DNA of 64,000 nucleotides from Pseudomonadales bacterium (GCA_022827905.1 JAJEIQ010000079.1:1-64000); one strand, 5' to 3'; shown: positions 26,101 through 34,999, numbered from the stretch's first letter. Translations and numbers: made by a program. The notes: a model not told the origin generated them from the sequence alone.

Positions 26101-26473
26101 CGCCGACGCCCAATTCGATGAGGGTGTCGGCGTGGGCGCTGGCGTTGATCTCGGATTTGAAGGTGCTCGTCCCACCGATCTCCGCCACGCTCTCGATCCC
26201 TTGGGTGGCCGTGCCGCCGGCTTCCCAGAAGGTCACGCTGTCGTTGTGCGTGGCGCCGATCAGCGTTGTGAAGTGTGCGCTCCCCGGCACGCCGCCCGGC
26301 GTTGCGGCGGTGGTCCAAGTGCCCTCGAAGGTGACTTGGTAGGTGGCGGACGGATCGGTGGTCTGGGCTTGGACGGGCAAAGGCGCCCAAGCCACGAGCC
26401 CCCCGAGCCACAATGCGGCAGCAAAGCCATGCCAGCGTAAAGGCGGCAGCAATCGTCCAGATACCCTGCGCAT
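23135..26473 (-). CDS. secreted spondin/Calx-beta protein with shared C-terminal repeats
   Basis: An 1112-residue exported protein (signal peptide ending near WAPLPVQAQ). Residues about 40-225 match a Spondin_N domain (ATYQVTFEGTWTTAATPGGV, HPLVTLITMIAPSPDWFVGV, DLFPYDAGTEDGNGFSL). Two Calx-beta domains follow (about 235-455; SISGGGAVTEGGDATFTLTA and SSSASEGSGVRNVAVSLSP). Next come a proline tract and a run of about 15 glycines near 465-490, then a third Calx-beta-like domain. The remainder is four repeats (GFVRVLN, GDWRLDL, NPGSNFNQVSLLRLVN, LLANLSTAP) homologous to the end of the 1670-residue protein at 9139. ATG 26473 has GGAG 5 bases upstream; a GTG two codons earlier is also possible. 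Extracellular binding is inferred. Confidence 0.85.
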   Translation of the reverse strand: MRRVSGRLLPPLRWHGFAAALWLGGLVAWAPLPVQAQTTDPSATYQVTFEGTWTTAATPGGVPGSAHFTTLIGATHNDSVTFWEAGGTATQGIESVAEIGGTSTFKSEINASAHADTLIELGVGGGATPNASVNFDANKTHPLVTLITMIAPSPDWFVGVSGRSLLDSQGQWLSRLEVDLFPYDAGTEDGNGFSLSNPDTSPQGTITSIKGVSPFTNARMARLIFVRQDDPPALPVVSISGGGAVTEGGDATFTLTANPAPAGSITVNVAVTDSGDFAASGQTGSRRVAMTDRTATLTVGTDNDSTDEPNGSITAAVQSGDGYAPHATNASASVAVNDNDGPPLPVARFSSASSSASEGSGVRNVAVSLSPTPQSAITLSYAVGGTASAGTDFTITGSGSVSVPSDTASVNIPVSITDDSAAESNETVVLTLRGGTDYAVGSPGTHRLTITDNDDGGGTIDPPPPPPPPRPPPPAGGGGGGGGGGGGGGGSSSSAEVRVLVSDALALEGEPLRFRVRLGEGSGEALNFRARIHAGTAEAGSDYLDPDSPFVQVRFGQSGAVFEVATLADEALEGDETVWLTLTPEHRTARRRLVFERPAAKGTVVDAQGPSLRIPLLPSPGGGSGREGFVRVLNGGAEAAAVEVSAVDDAGHGAGAFGVTVEPGAALGLSARDLEDGNAAKGVAAGAGPPGLGDWRLDLRTDSADVSAGGYMRLRGTGGPADGFVTSLHDRVPESLPDLSETAGAPVGALYQVPILNPGSNFNQVSLLRLVNVGAAPAEVSVLGVDDAGAPGAEEARLTIQGGTSRTLTAAQLESGEGLSGALGDGSGKWRLAVSSDRPLLVQSLMAAPGGLLANLSTAPKAEPDGDDEWVWRVPLFPSASDPSGRQGFVRVVNPTDEPGELTVQARDDAGRSHDPITLSVGPGGTAAFNSNDLELGNEAKGLPSGTGSGEGDWRLTLRGGFEIRPRAYLRTKDGFLAGMHDLLPEAADGGGEGFAHAYRVAFFNPGSNVNQVSSLRLLNDGGAVARVSVTGTDGRGTASGEVRLTVPAEGVRTVTAAQLETGAPGLSGALGDGAGKWRLLVRSDRPIRAMSLLESPAGHLTNLSTAPEGRD

Positions 26474-26546
26474 CAGCACTCCATCCCTTGAACCCTGATT
26501 GGGCTAGCTTAGGGCAAACAAGCGCCGAGCAAAAGTTCATCTAGGG

Positions 26547-26822
26547 TCACCGGTAAAACTGGACATAGAACCGCACTTTCCCCAGCGGTTGGACCTCGTG
26601 CTCGATTTCCGGCTCCACTACGCCGGGATGGTCTGAATCCAAGCGCAGCTCCTCCACCGGCGATTGGAGGATCCGATACAGAAGACTCCCCTCCAACACG
26701 ATGATCCGGCCCCAAACTCCCGATTTGGTGCTATGCGATGACTTGAGCCCGGATGGAACCGTCTCTTCGGTGAACTCGGGAGTTCTCCGGTAGGGCTGCG
26801 CATCGAGAGGAAGGGCTTTCAA
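26547..26822 (-). CDS. DUF1971 (TehB N-terminal-like) protein
   Basis: A 91-residue cupin-like protein. YRRTPEFTEETVPSGLKSSH, STKSGVWGRIIVLEGSLLYR and a PLGKVRFYVQFYR ending match the DUF1971 domain, which occurs alone or fused to tellurite-resistance methyltransferases (TehB). Length fits a complete single domain. The start is a TTG with no clear binding site. The TehB-like methyltransferase gene in this window is 28 kb away, so no local partner is seen. Confidence 0.8.
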   Translation of the reverse strand: MKALPLDAQPYRRTPEFTEETVPSGLKSSHSTKSGVWGRIIVLEGSLLYRILQSPVEELRLDSDHPGVVEPEIEHEVQPLGKVRFYVQFYR

Positions 26823-26923
26823 CGGACCAACCCTGGCTCACGGGGCCTGCAGCCCAAAGGCGATCGGGTCTTTGTGTTGCCGGGCATCGCGATTCCTCTC
26901 CTTGAGATGCGGCGGAAAGCCGA

Positions 26924-27853
26924 TCAGCGCAGGGTTCGGCGGATGGTGATCATTGCGGAGAACCGATCCGTGTCCTTCGTCCGGGACCAGGCGCTGACCG
27001 GCTCGCTGCCGTCCAGCCGCAGGTTGGGCACGTGGCTGCGCAGCAGATCGCCTTGGTACGCCTTCGACTCGAAGTCTTCAAAGCGTTTCCACTGCGCCCG
27101 CAAGCCCACGGAAAGTGCGTCGGATACTTCCCGTTCCACTCCTGCCAGAAACACGAAACCCGTTGTGGCGTCCCGCATCGTCCGGCGGCCTATGCTCTCG
27201 GTTCCGGCGAGGTTGCGGCGGATCTCCGTCGCGTTGGGCTGCCCGATGCCCGTTGCGATGTCGTTCGGGTCAGGGCTTCGCGCCCAGAGCCAGGAAAAGC
27301 CCATGCGCGTCCAAGCGACGCCGAAGCCAACGCCTGCGTAGGGCGTCCAGGGGCTGCGGTTTGGCCATTCAAGCATGCCGATCAAGAAGAGCTGGTGCGA
27401 ACGGGCGCTCCCGAGCGTCTCCTCGCCCACGGCCAGCTCGTTGGCGATTTTGTCGAAGTCAACGCCGGAGGCGTCGGTGGACGACACGGTTTGATGGAAG
27501 TTCGTTTTGTCGTGGCCATAGGCCGCGGCAATCCGGTAGCGTTCGGCCAGGCGCAACCCAAAAGCCATCTCGGCGGAAAACCCAGCGCCGGAACCGAACG
27601 GCGCGAACCACCCGTCGCCGGTTCCGCGGTCGTTGGCCGTGCAGCCAGGTACTTCAAGCGCCCTGGGGTTGATGTACTCATCGCAGATGCTGGCGCGGTC
27701 ATCGCTGTTGCTGGCCACTAAGACGTCTCGGGATGCGTTTGCGCCGACGGCAAGCTCCACATAAGCCTCGGCCGCCGCCAGCGGGGCGGCGGCTCCGCAC
27801 AAAAGCGCGAGCCAAGCACGGGCCAACTCGCGGGTCTTTGCGGAAGAGATCAC
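26924..27853 (-). CDS. outer-membrane beta-barrel protein
   Basis: A 309-residue protein with a signal peptide (ELARAWLALLCGAAAPLAAA) and alternating hydrophobic/polar strands ending in aromatic or glycine turns. Examples are YVELAVGANAS, GFSAEMAFGLRLAERYRIAA, PYAGVGFGVAWTRMGFSWLW and ALSVGLRAQWKRFE, closing with DRFSAMITIRRTLR. This fits an eight- to ten-strand OmpA/OmpW-like barrel. One cysteine pair (residues about 57 and 70) could form a surface-loop disulfide. The GTG at 27853 is chosen because the signal peptide begins there and AAGG lies 9 bases upstream; the frame runs on upstream antisense to the SDR gene. Function unknown. Confidence 0.7.
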   Translation of the reverse strand: MISSAKTRELARAWLALLCGAAAPLAAAEAYVELAVGANASRDVLVASNSDDRASICDEYINPRALEVPGCTANDRGTGDGWFAPFGSGAGFSAEMAFGLRLAERYRIAAAYGHDKTNFHQTVSSTDASGVDFDKIANELAVGEETLGSARSHQLFLIGMLEWPNRSPWTPYAGVGFGVAWTRMGFSWLWARSPDPNDIATGIGQPNATEIRRNLAGTESIGRRTMRDATTGFVFLAGVEREVSDALSVGLRAQWKRFEDFESKAYQGDLLRSHVPNLRLDGSEPVSAWSRTKDTDRFSAMITIRRTLR

Positions 27854-28021
27854 TGTGGGTGCCTTGGATGAAGTGGCGACCGAGGCCTTGTGGATGCCGA
27901 GTGTGGCACAGAGCGTGGATTTGGCAACCTCGCTTGCACGCTGAACTGCTATGATCGCGAAATCGGGTTCGGGAACCTTGAGCGCCCGATCACCGAAGCA
28001 CTGAAACTGGGGGAACGCATC

Positions 28022-28858
28022 ATGATTCCATGGCTTAAGCCGGGCAAAACCGCAGTCATCACCGGAGGGGCCAACGGCATCGGGCTGGCTGCGGCCCGGC
28101 GTTTCATGAGCGCCGGAATGAACGTGCTGATCGCCGACCGGGACGAGGCCGCGATGCAGGCGGCCGTTGATGCGCTGCCCAAGGGGACGGGTGCGCTCGC
28201 CACCATGCTCTGCGACGTTTCCGATCCTGAGCAGGTCGAAGGCTTGCGGGCGAGCGCTTTTGATCGCTTCGGCGCCGTGCATTGCCTGATGAACAACGCG
28301 GGCACCGCGCTGGGGCGGCCAGAGCCCTGGGAGGATCTGGCGACTTGGAGAAGGCAACTTGACGTCAACCTTTGGGGCATCATCCACGGATGCCACGCCT
28401 TCGTGCCGAGCATGCTCGACGCCGACGGGCGGGTGGCGATCATCAATACCGGCTCCAAGCAGGGCATCACCAATCCGCCGGGCGGCTATGCCTACAACCT
28501 CTCCAAGGCGGGTGTGCTGGCGTACACCCAGAGCCTCGCCCACGCGCTCAGGCAGCGGAGCGACTGCCCGATTTCCGTGCATCTGCTGGTGCCCGGCTTC
28601 ACCTACTCGAACATGATTGCGCGGTTCGTCCCCCAGAAGCCGCCCGGCGCGTGGACAACGGAACAGGTGGTGGACCATATGGTTGAGTCACTTGAGCGCG
28701 GAGACTTCTGCATCCTCTGCCCGGACGGGGACACGCCCCCGGAGCTGGACAGAAGGCGAATCCAGTGGAATGCGGACGACATCATCAGGAACCGTCCGGC
28801 ACTGTCCCGCTGGCATCCCGACTTTGCCGCTGAGTACGAAGCGTTCATCAAGGGTTGA
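28022..28858 (+). CDS. short-chain dehydrogenase/reductase
   Basis: A 278-residue SDR. The cofactor motif TGGANGIG is near residue 15, the NNAG motif is in CLMNNAGTALG, and the catalytic set is S in IINTGSKQG with Y and K in YAYNLSKAG. D40 in LIADRDEAA suggests NAD preference. GGGGGAA precedes the ATG at 28022. It is followed 93 bases later by a P450 and likely oxidises a hydroxylated or ketone intermediate in the same cluster. Confidence 0.9.
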   Translation: MIPWLKPGKTAVITGGANGIGLAAARRFMSAGMNVLIADRDEAAMQAAVDALPKGTGALATMLCDVSDPEQVEGLRASAFDRFGAVHCLMNNAGTALGRPEPWEDLATWRRQLDVNLWGIIHGCHAFVPSMLDADGRVAIINTGSKQGITNPPGGYAYNLSKAGVLAYTQSLAHALRQRSDCPISVHLLVPGFTYSNMIARFVPQKPPGAWTTEQVVDHMVESLERGDFCILCPDGDTPPELDRRRIQWNADDIIRNRPALSRWHPDFAAEYEAFIKG

Positions 28859-28951
28859 TTGGGCGTTTGCGCGACGGCTTGGGGACGGTGTTGTTGCGGA
28901 CGAGTGAAGGAACGGTGTAGTGTCGCGCCGCACTACCGACGGAGCCCCACC

Positions 28952-30214
28952 ATGTCCCCAACAACCAATCTCATCGATCCAACGCTGATCCCTGCCAACG
29001 GCGGCCCCCCGCACGAGTTGTTCGATGCGTGGCGGGAATCGGATCCGGTGCATTGGAATCTGCCTCCGGACGACTACGAGAGTCCGATGCCGGGCGCATC
29101 GATGAGGCAAGGCTTTTGGGTGCTCACGCGCTATCAGGACGTCGTTGACGTGTCGCGCAACCAAGCGCTGTTCTCATCCCACGAGGGCGGTCCGATCATC
29201 TGGGATCTTGAGCCGCCGCAGTTGGCGATGCAGCGGGCCAACGTCATGGGGATGGAGCGGGCGAACCACTCGGCGGTGAAGAAGCTGGTCATGCCGCCGT
29301 TCGCACCGAGCGAGTTGGCCGCGTTTTATCCCGAGATCGACCGCGTGGCCCGCTCCATTGTCGATTCGGTGGCCCATGCGGGGCAATGCGAGTTCGTGTT
29401 CGACGTCGCCTCCAAGCTGCCCGTCCACACGTTCTGCGAACTGCTCGGCGTGCCGGAGCGGCTGCGCGAGACGGTGTTCAGGCTCGGCAACCAAGCCGCC
29501 GACACCGAGAACCCGGCGCGCGCCGACCGGGACCGTTCCGCACCGCTTACGCTTCTGGGAATCGCCCGGGAACTCACGGAGGAGAAGAAGGCGAAGCCGG
29601 ACGGGTCCATGCTGAGCCGGCTCGTGCATGGCGAGGTGGACGGCGAGCGGCTCGACGACGACAACATCGGCATGTTCTTCGTCACGCTGTCCATCGCCGG
29701 CCATGAGACCACCCGCGGCACGGCAGTCCATTTCCTGCGGCTGATGAACGAGCATCCCGACCAGTATGAGCTGTTGCTGAGCGACGTGGACCAACACCTG
29801 CCGAATGCCATCGAAGAGGTTCTGCGCCATTCACCGCCGGTGGTGAAGTTTCGCCGCACGGCGATGGCGGACACGGAGGTCGGCGGGCAGAAGATCGCCA
29901 AGGGGGATAAGATCTACCTGTCCTATCCGGCGGCGAACCGGGATCCGGCGATGTTTCCCGACCCTCACCGCTTCGACATCACCCGCAAGAACGCCGACCG
30001 CCATCTGGCGTTCGGATCAGGGCCGCATTTCTGCCTAGGCGCACGGTTGGCGCGCTATCAGCTTGGGGCGCTGCTGAAGGAGATCATCACCCGTATCCCG
30101 GACATCCGCCCCGACGGCGAGATGGAGATGCTGCCGAGCATCTGGTTCAACGCAATCATCCGGATGCCCGTGGCGTTCACGCCGGAAGCTGCGCGAACCT
30201 CCGGTTCGCGCTGA
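28952..30214 (+). CDS. cytochrome P450
   Basis: A 420-residue soluble bacterial-type P450. The oxygen-activation helix has SIAGHETTRGT, the EXXR motif is EEVLR, the meander contains DPHRFDITR, and the haem loop is FGSGPHFCLGARLAR with the cysteine ligand. GGAG precedes the ATG by 8 bases. The gene follows an SDR on the same strand and converges with an FAD monooxygenase gene. Substrate cannot be read from sequence; relatives with this layout hydroxylate terpenoids, steroids or fatty acids. No ferredoxin or reductase gene lies nearby, so redox partners must come from elsewhere. Confidence 0.95.
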   Translation: MSPTTNLIDPTLIPANGGPPHELFDAWRESDPVHWNLPPDDYESPMPGASMRQGFWVLTRYQDVVDVSRNQALFSSHEGGPIIWDLEPPQLAMQRANVMGMERANHSAVKKLVMPPFAPSELAAFYPEIDRVARSIVDSVAHAGQCEFVFDVASKLPVHTFCELLGVPERLRETVFRLGNQAADTENPARADRDRSAPLTLLGIARELTEEKKAKPDGSMLSRLVHGEVDGERLDDDNIGMFFVTLSIAGHETTRGTAVHFLRLMNEHPDQYELLLSDVDQHLPNAIEEVLRHSPPVVKFRRTAMADTEVGGQKIAKGDKIYLSYPAANRDPAMFPDPHRFDITRKNADRHLAFGSGPHFCLGARLARYQLGALLKEIITRIPDIRPDGEMEMLPSIWFNAIIRMPVAFTPEAARTSGSR

Positions 30215-30228
30215 ATCCGGACGGGATC

Positions 30229-31827
30229 TTAGGTCACTTGTAAAGGCAGTTGCCTGCGCAGACGGGCTTCGGCGTCTTCGTCGCGGACGTCGGCGTCGTT
30301 CCAGCAATCGGCGATGATGCCGTCCGGGCGAACCAGCGCCAAGCCTCGGGGGTCATAGGGTTCCGCTTGCGACGGGGGCAGTTGCTCCCAGCGCACTGGG
30401 AAGCCGGTTCCATCGACCACTCCGGCCACTGCGCGGCGCCAGCGTTCGGCATCGGCGGATGCGCCGCCCACCAGCACGTACTCCAAGCCGAACCAGTCCA
30501 GAACGGACCGGCCCCGCTGTTCGTCAACCCACACATGCGGGGCGCGGCGGCCCGCACGCACCGCCGCAACGAAGTCCATGGTCGGGTTTTCCACCGCCGG
30601 CGGCGGCTGCGCGTTCTTAGCAACCAGCGGCGACTCCAGTTCGAAGCCAAGCAGCACCCCGTCGTAGTCGGCGTATTGCCGGGTCTCGTACACGGCTTGC
30701 GAGGCATCCTCCCCGGCGTAGTAGGCGAAAAATATCTTCGCCATGGACTGCGTGGTCCTCACCCCAGTGTCTATCCGCTCCAAGGCAACTGGCCGGTGCT
30801 CGACGTGGTAGGTGTCGAGAATTTCGGGTGGCGCCAGCCCCTTCAGCACATAGGCGAGCTTCCAAGCCAGATTGCGGATCCCGGCAAAGCCGATGTTGTT
30901 GCCCATGCCGCCGGTGGGCACCGAGATGTGCGCCGCGTCCCCGGCTAGAAAGACCCGGCCGCGGCTCAAGGCGTCCACGCATCCCGGCGTCGGCTGCCAC
31001 ATGCCGGTGCTGGTGATGCGGATGGGCACGTCATCCCCGGCGCCGACGGCTTCCTGGATGCGGGCAATCGTCTGGGCTTCAGGCAGCGGCTTGTTGTCGG
31101 GGGTGGAGAGTTGGCAGCGCCAGCGCGTGACGCCGTTCAGGGGCTGGAACACCATCATGCCGCTGGGCGTTGCGTTGTACAGCAACCCGCCTTTTCGCCC
31201 CTCAACGTACTTGGACAGGTCGGCCTCGAAAATGACGTCCTGCGCATAAGTGGCCAGCGGCGCCGTCTCAAGCACGCTGCCGATCACGTCGCGCACGAAG
31301 CTGTGCGGCCCGTCGGTGCCCAGCGTGTAGTTCGCCCGAACGGTGCTCTCCTTGCCTGAGTCCAGATCCCGGATGACCACGGTGGTGCCGTCGTCGTCCT
31401 GGGTCACCTTGATGGCCTCGTTTCGGTAGCGCATTTCGATGCGCTCGCTGGCGCGGGCGTCAGCCAACAGCACGTTCTCCACGTAGTCCTGGCAGGTCAT
31501 CACCGGCATCGTGGGGCTGGTGCTTCTCGGCACGGTGTGGAACGTAGGGCTCGGGATCACCGCAATCTGCTGCCCGGTCATCGCGCTGGACCAGCGGTTG
31601 CACTCCGTCCAGTCCGGTCCGAGCCCGGTCTCCTCCACCGCCTTTTCCAGACCTAGAAACCGCATGAGCTCCATGGTGTTGGTGTCCACGAATCGGGAGC
31701 GCGGATGGGTGTTGACCTCACTGCGCCGCTCGATGAGCAGGGTGTCGATGCCGAACCTTGAGAGCAGCAAGGCGCCCGCCAGTCCGATGGGGCCGCATCC
31801 GATAATGCACACAGGCACGTTGATCAT
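30229..31827 (-). CDS. FAD-dependent aromatic-ring monooxygenase (PheA/TfdB-like)
   Basis: A 532-residue flavoprotein monooxygenase. The dinucleotide fold VCIIGCGPIGLAGALLLSRF is at residues 6-25, the DG motif is in TLGTDGPHSFVRD, and the GD motif is in VFLAGDAAHISVPTGGMGNN. A C-terminal thioredoxin-like domain is suggested by the length and the LVRPDGIIADCW segment. GGAGGAAGG precedes the ATG. Enzymes of this class hydroxylate phenols or other activated rings with NAD(P)H. It heads a divergent gene pair with GST and SDR genes upstream on the same strand, consistent with aromatic breakdown. Confidence 0.9.
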   Translation of the reverse strand: MINVPVCIIGCGPIGLAGALLLSRFGIDTLLIERRSEVNTHPRSRFVDTNTMELMRFLGLEKAVEETGLGPDWTECNRWSSAMTGQQIAVIPSPTFHTVPRSTSPTMPVMTCQDYVENVLLADARASERIEMRYRNEAIKVTQDDDGTTVVIRDLDSGKESTVRANYTLGTDGPHSFVRDVIGSVLETAPLATYAQDVIFEADLSKYVEGRKGGLLYNATPSGMMVFQPLNGVTRWRCQLSTPDNKPLPEAQTIARIQEAVGAGDDVPIRITSTGMWQPTPGCVDALSRGRVFLAGDAAHISVPTGGMGNNIGFAGIRNLAWKLAYVLKGLAPPEILDTYHVEHRPVALERIDTGVRTTQSMAKIFFAYYAGEDASQAVYETRQYADYDGVLLGFELESPLVAKNAQPPPAVENPTMDFVAAVRAGRRAPHVWVDEQRGRSVLDWFGLEYVLVGGASADAERWRRAVAGVVDGTGFPVRWEQLPPSQAEPYDPRGLALVRPDGIIADCWNDADVRDEDAEARLRRQLPLQVT

Positions 31828-31849
31828 CGCCTTCCTCCGTTGCCGCCGT

Positions 31850-32542
31850 CTACTTCGGTGCCGCTTCGTTCACCCGATTTATCCAAGGGGATACTTGGCT
31901 CGTGCGGCCGAGCGCGGCTTTGGCCTCTTCGGCGTAGCAAAGCGCGTTGACCTGGGCGATCACGGCGAGGTCCGCGATCGACAGCGCATCGCCCACCAGC
32001 CACTCGCCGTCGGTGAGCAGAGCATCCAAGGCCTGGAAGTGGCGCTCCACGTCGGCAACCACCTGCTCCCTGGGCTTGCGGCCGACGCCTTGGGCCTGGA
32101 TGAGCTGGGTGGTCGCTTGCACGATCATGGTTTTGAGCTGCGGCTTCGGAACGCTGGGCAGCGATTGCGCGAATTCATCGAGCGCCGCGTCCAAATTGTG
32201 CTCCCAGGTCAGGCGCATGGTCATCTCATAGAAGTAGAGGCTCTCGTCGGCCCATTCCTCAATGGCATGAGCCAGCGCCCCATCCCGGGCGCCGGACGGA
32301 ATCAGCGACGGGCCGCCGTGCGCTTCCTCAAGATGGTGGATGATGTCGGTGGAGTCCCAGACCGCCCTGTCGCCGTCCTGGATCGCCGGGAACTTGCCCG
32401 TCGGGCTGACGTGCTGGTAGTCCCCCTCGGCGACCTTGGGGCGGGCGACCTCGTGGACCTCAAAGTCCAGCCCCTTGTAGTTCAGCGCCCGGCGCACCTT
32501 TTCCGTGAACGGCGATGTGGAAAACTGGTACAGCGTGATCAC
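31850..32542 (-). CDS. glutathione S-transferase family protein
   Basis: A 230-residue protein with an N-terminal thioredoxin-like GST domain (ITLYQFSTSPFTEKVRRALN; cis-proline region TGKFPAIQDGDRAVWDSTDI) and an all-helical C-terminal domain ending LVGDALSIADLAVIAQVNAL. The start is a GTG with GGGAGG 6 bases upstream, overlapping the stop of the SDR gene by GTGA, so the two are translationally coupled. It may conjugate, isomerise or dehalogenate a catabolic intermediate; no specific subclass is evident. Confidence 0.88.
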   Translation of the reverse strand: MITLYQFSTSPFTEKVRRALNYKGLDFEVHEVARPKVAEGDYQHVSPTGKFPAIQDGDRAVWDSTDIIHHLEEAHGGPSLIPSGARDGALAHAIEEWADESLYFYEMTMRLTWEHNLDAALDEFAQSLPSVPKPQLKTMIVQATTQLIQAQGVGRKPREQVVADVERHFQALDALLTDGEWLVGDALSIADLAVIAQVNALCYAEEAKAALGRTSQVSPWINRVNEAAPK

Positions 32543-33435
32543 GATCCGCCTCCCTGCTGCGTGGTTGGTTGCGCCATGAGCTGGCGCATGATGGGTTCGA
32601 GATCGTACTTCGCATCGCCCTCCCGGCGCGGCGCTTGGGCGGCAAACGCCCCCTTGAGTTCGTCCCACCGCGCCCGTGCGATGCCTACCGCATGGGGATG
32701 GGTCACGATGTGGAAGTCGCCCGCCTTGATGCGCTTTATGGCGTGTGCCGCAACCTCATCGGCGGGCATGCCGATCTGGTCCATGAAGGCGCCGGCGGCC
32801 TCGGGCGCGGATGCTGCGCCGCCAAAGTCGGCTTGCCGGCGCTCGCTGGCGCGCCACAGCGTGGAGGCGACGATTCCCGGACAGAGCACGCTGACCTTGA
32901 CGTGCTCCGGCACTTCGCGGCGCAGCACGTCGGACAGCCCGAGCAGCGCATGCTTGGAGGCCGTGTACAACCCACCGCCGATGTGGGGCACGCCCAAGGC
33001 GTGTTCGGATGCGGTGTTGACCACGCGGCTCTCTTGGCCGGAGGCGATGAACCGGGGCACGAAGGCCCGGATGCCGTTCATGGCGCCGCGCACGTTGACC
33101 GCGAACACCCAGTCGAAGTCAGCGGCGCTGGTTGTGGCCAGCGGTGCGGTCGGATGCATGACGCCCGCGTTGTTGACCAGAATGGCAACGGTCCCGAACG
33201 CCTCCCAAGCCGCATCGGCCAACGCGTTCACGCTGTCTTCGCTGGTGACGTCCGTGGCAACGCCAATGGCCACGACGCCGGCGCCTTTCGCCTCCTCCGC
33301 CACGGCCTGCGCCGCCGCCCCGTCGATGTCGGCGACCGCCAGGTTGACGCCCTCGCTGGCGAGGGCGAGGCAGAGCGCCTTGCCGATGCCGTTGCCGCCG
33401 CCCGTCACGACGGCTGAGCTTCCGTTCAAATCCAT
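32539..33435 (-). CDS. short-chain dehydrogenase/reductase
   Basis: A 298-residue SDR with TGGGNGIG near residue 12, VADIDG (NAD-type aspartate), ILVNNAGVMHPTAP, and a catalytic serine and YTASK in NTASEHALG...GGLYTASKHA. The C-terminal extension (about 40 residues) is longer than in minimal SDRs. AGGTG precedes the ATG at 33435. It is the first gene of a unit with GST and the FAD monooxygenase. Confidence 0.9.
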   Translation of the reverse strand: MDLNGSSAVVTGGGNGIGKALCLALASEGVNLAVADIDGAAAQAVAEEAKGAGVVAIGVATDVTSEDSVNALADAAWEAFGTVAILVNNAGVMHPTAPLATTSAADFDWVFAVNVRGAMNGIRAFVPRFIASGQESRVVNTASEHALGVPHIGGGLYTASKHALLGLSDVLRREVPEHVKVSVLCPGIVASTLWRASERRQADFGGAASAPEAAGAFMDQIGMPADEVAAHAIKRIKAGDFHIVTHPHAVGIARARWDELKGAFAAQAPRREGDAKYDLEPIMRQLMAQPTTQQGGGS

Positions 33436-33627
33436 GGCCGCACCTGTGGCTGCACGCTGATCATGACCAACGTTGGTGGAACATGGATTCACCCTACACC
33501 AGCGCTTCGTTGGCTGTAAACACTCACCGCCCCCCAATGCCGCCGTCCCCGGATTGGCTCGTCCTTTCAGCTTCCAACGGTCGGGCGGCGTCAAGTATGC
33601 TGTGTTGAAAGGACAGGCGCTACGAAC

Positions 33628-34986
33628 ATGGGACCGAGCAATTCCACCCCGTTAGGCGCGCGAGCGATCGTCGCGCTGTCCGCCCCGGCGTTGCCGATGT
33701 ACGCCATGATGATGCCGCTCGCGATATTCCTGCCAGCCTACTACGCCGAGAACCTCGGCATCGGCATGGCCACGGTGGGCGCAGTGTTCGCGCTTGGCCG
33801 GGTCTTTGATGTCGTGACCGATCCCTTCGCGGGTGTGGTGATGGACCGGCTGCAGCACGTCGTTCAACGCAAGTGGTGGCTGGCCATAGGGGCCGTTCCG
33901 ATTGCGCTCGCGGTCGTCAATCTGTTCTTCATCGATCGGGGTGCCTCCATCGGTTACATTTTTGTCTGGCTGCTCTGCCTCTATCTGGGCTGGACCTTGA
34001 TGAGCGTTGCCCTGTTCAGTTGGGCGGCTGAGACGTCCTATGACTACCACGAGCGTTCCCGGGTCATGGCGGGCATCCAGGCCGCCAACAGCTTTGGCTC
34101 GGTGCTGGTGCTGCTGCTGCCGGTGATGGTGGAGTGGTTCGGTTCGGCTGGCGAGGTCAGCGAGCTCCGGGTTCAGACCATGGGTGGCCTGATTCTTTTG
34201 GCCCTGCCTATCTCCATCCTCATCGCCATCCGATACGGCCCCCCGTCCGTAACGCACGCCGAGCGAAAAACGCCCACGTCCTTTTTGCAAGGCGTTCGGA
34301 TCGCGGCCCGCAGCAGCGCGTTGCGGCGGTTGTTGGCGGCGGACTTCGCGATCGGGCTCAACTTGGGGATCGGCACCTCAACGTCGGTTTTCTTCATCGA
34401 AATCGTGCTGGGGCATCCGGGCCGGGCCGGAACGATACAGCTGTCTTCGCTGCTTGTGGGGCTAGCCTTCATCCCGCTATGGGTGGCCATCGCCAATCGC
34501 ATCGAGAAGCATCGCGCCTTCGGCGTCACCGCCGTTCTTTCCGGGCTCGGCGGGCTGTTTGCCTTGTGGGTTCCGGCCGGGCACTTCACCCTTTACTTCA
34601 CCGGCGCCATCGTGCTGGCAATGGGCATCAGCGGCATGCAGTTCCTGCCGCGGGCGATCATGGCGGACGTGCTGGACCATGACCGGGCGGAATCGGGCCA
34701 GGAGCGGGCTGGCCTCTACTACGCCTTCCTCACGACGACGCTGAAAGTCGGCCTTGGGGCGGGCATTGCGTTAGCCTTCTATCTGGCCGATCTGGGCGGT
34801 TTCGACCCGGCCATCGCCCGGTCAACCGGCGAGGGAAGCGAAGCCATTCGGTATGTGACGGGCGTTTCGTCCATTGTTCTCGCACTGGCCTGCCTGCTCG
34901 CCATCTGGCGATTCCCGCTGGGCAGGGAAGCGCAGGCGGCGCTGCTTCGCACCCTGCAACGCGAATCTGGAACCAATACCGCTTAA
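33628..34986 (+). CDS. MFS transporter, GPH (glycoside-pentoside-hexuronide) cation symporter-like
   Basis: A 452-residue membrane protein with about twelve hydrophobic segments. The signature loop GRVFDVVTDPFAGVVMDR near residue 65, DPFAG being the conserved core, and the LPRAIMADVLDHD segment near 345 fit the GPH/MFS_2 family (melibiose carrier type). It is divergent from the SDR-GST-monooxygenase unit and convergent with the acyl-CoA ligase. It probably imports the substrate of that cluster, though family members usually carry sugars or sugar acids. Confidence 0.85.
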   Translation: MGPSNSTPLGARAIVALSAPALPMYAMMMPLAIFLPAYYAENLGIGMATVGAVFALGRVFDVVTDPFAGVVMDRLQHVVQRKWWLAIGAVPIALAVVNLFFIDRGASIGYIFVWLLCLYLGWTLMSVALFSWAAETSYDYHERSRVMAGIQAANSFGSVLVLLLPVMVEWFGSAGEVSELRVQTMGGLILLALPISILIAIRYGPPSVTHAERKTPTSFLQGVRIAARSSALRRLLAADFAIGLNLGIGTSTSVFFIEIVLGHPGRAGTIQLSSLLVGLAFIPLWVAIANRIEKHRAFGVTAVLSGLGGLFALWVPAGHFTLYFTGAIVLAMGISGMQFLPRAIMADVLDHDRAESGQERAGLYYAFLTTTLKVGLGAGIALAFYLADLGGFDPAIARSTGEGSEAIRYVTGVSSIVLALACLLAIWRFPLGREAQAALLRTLQRESGTNTA

Positions 34987-34999
34987 CCGGGTGCCTTGA

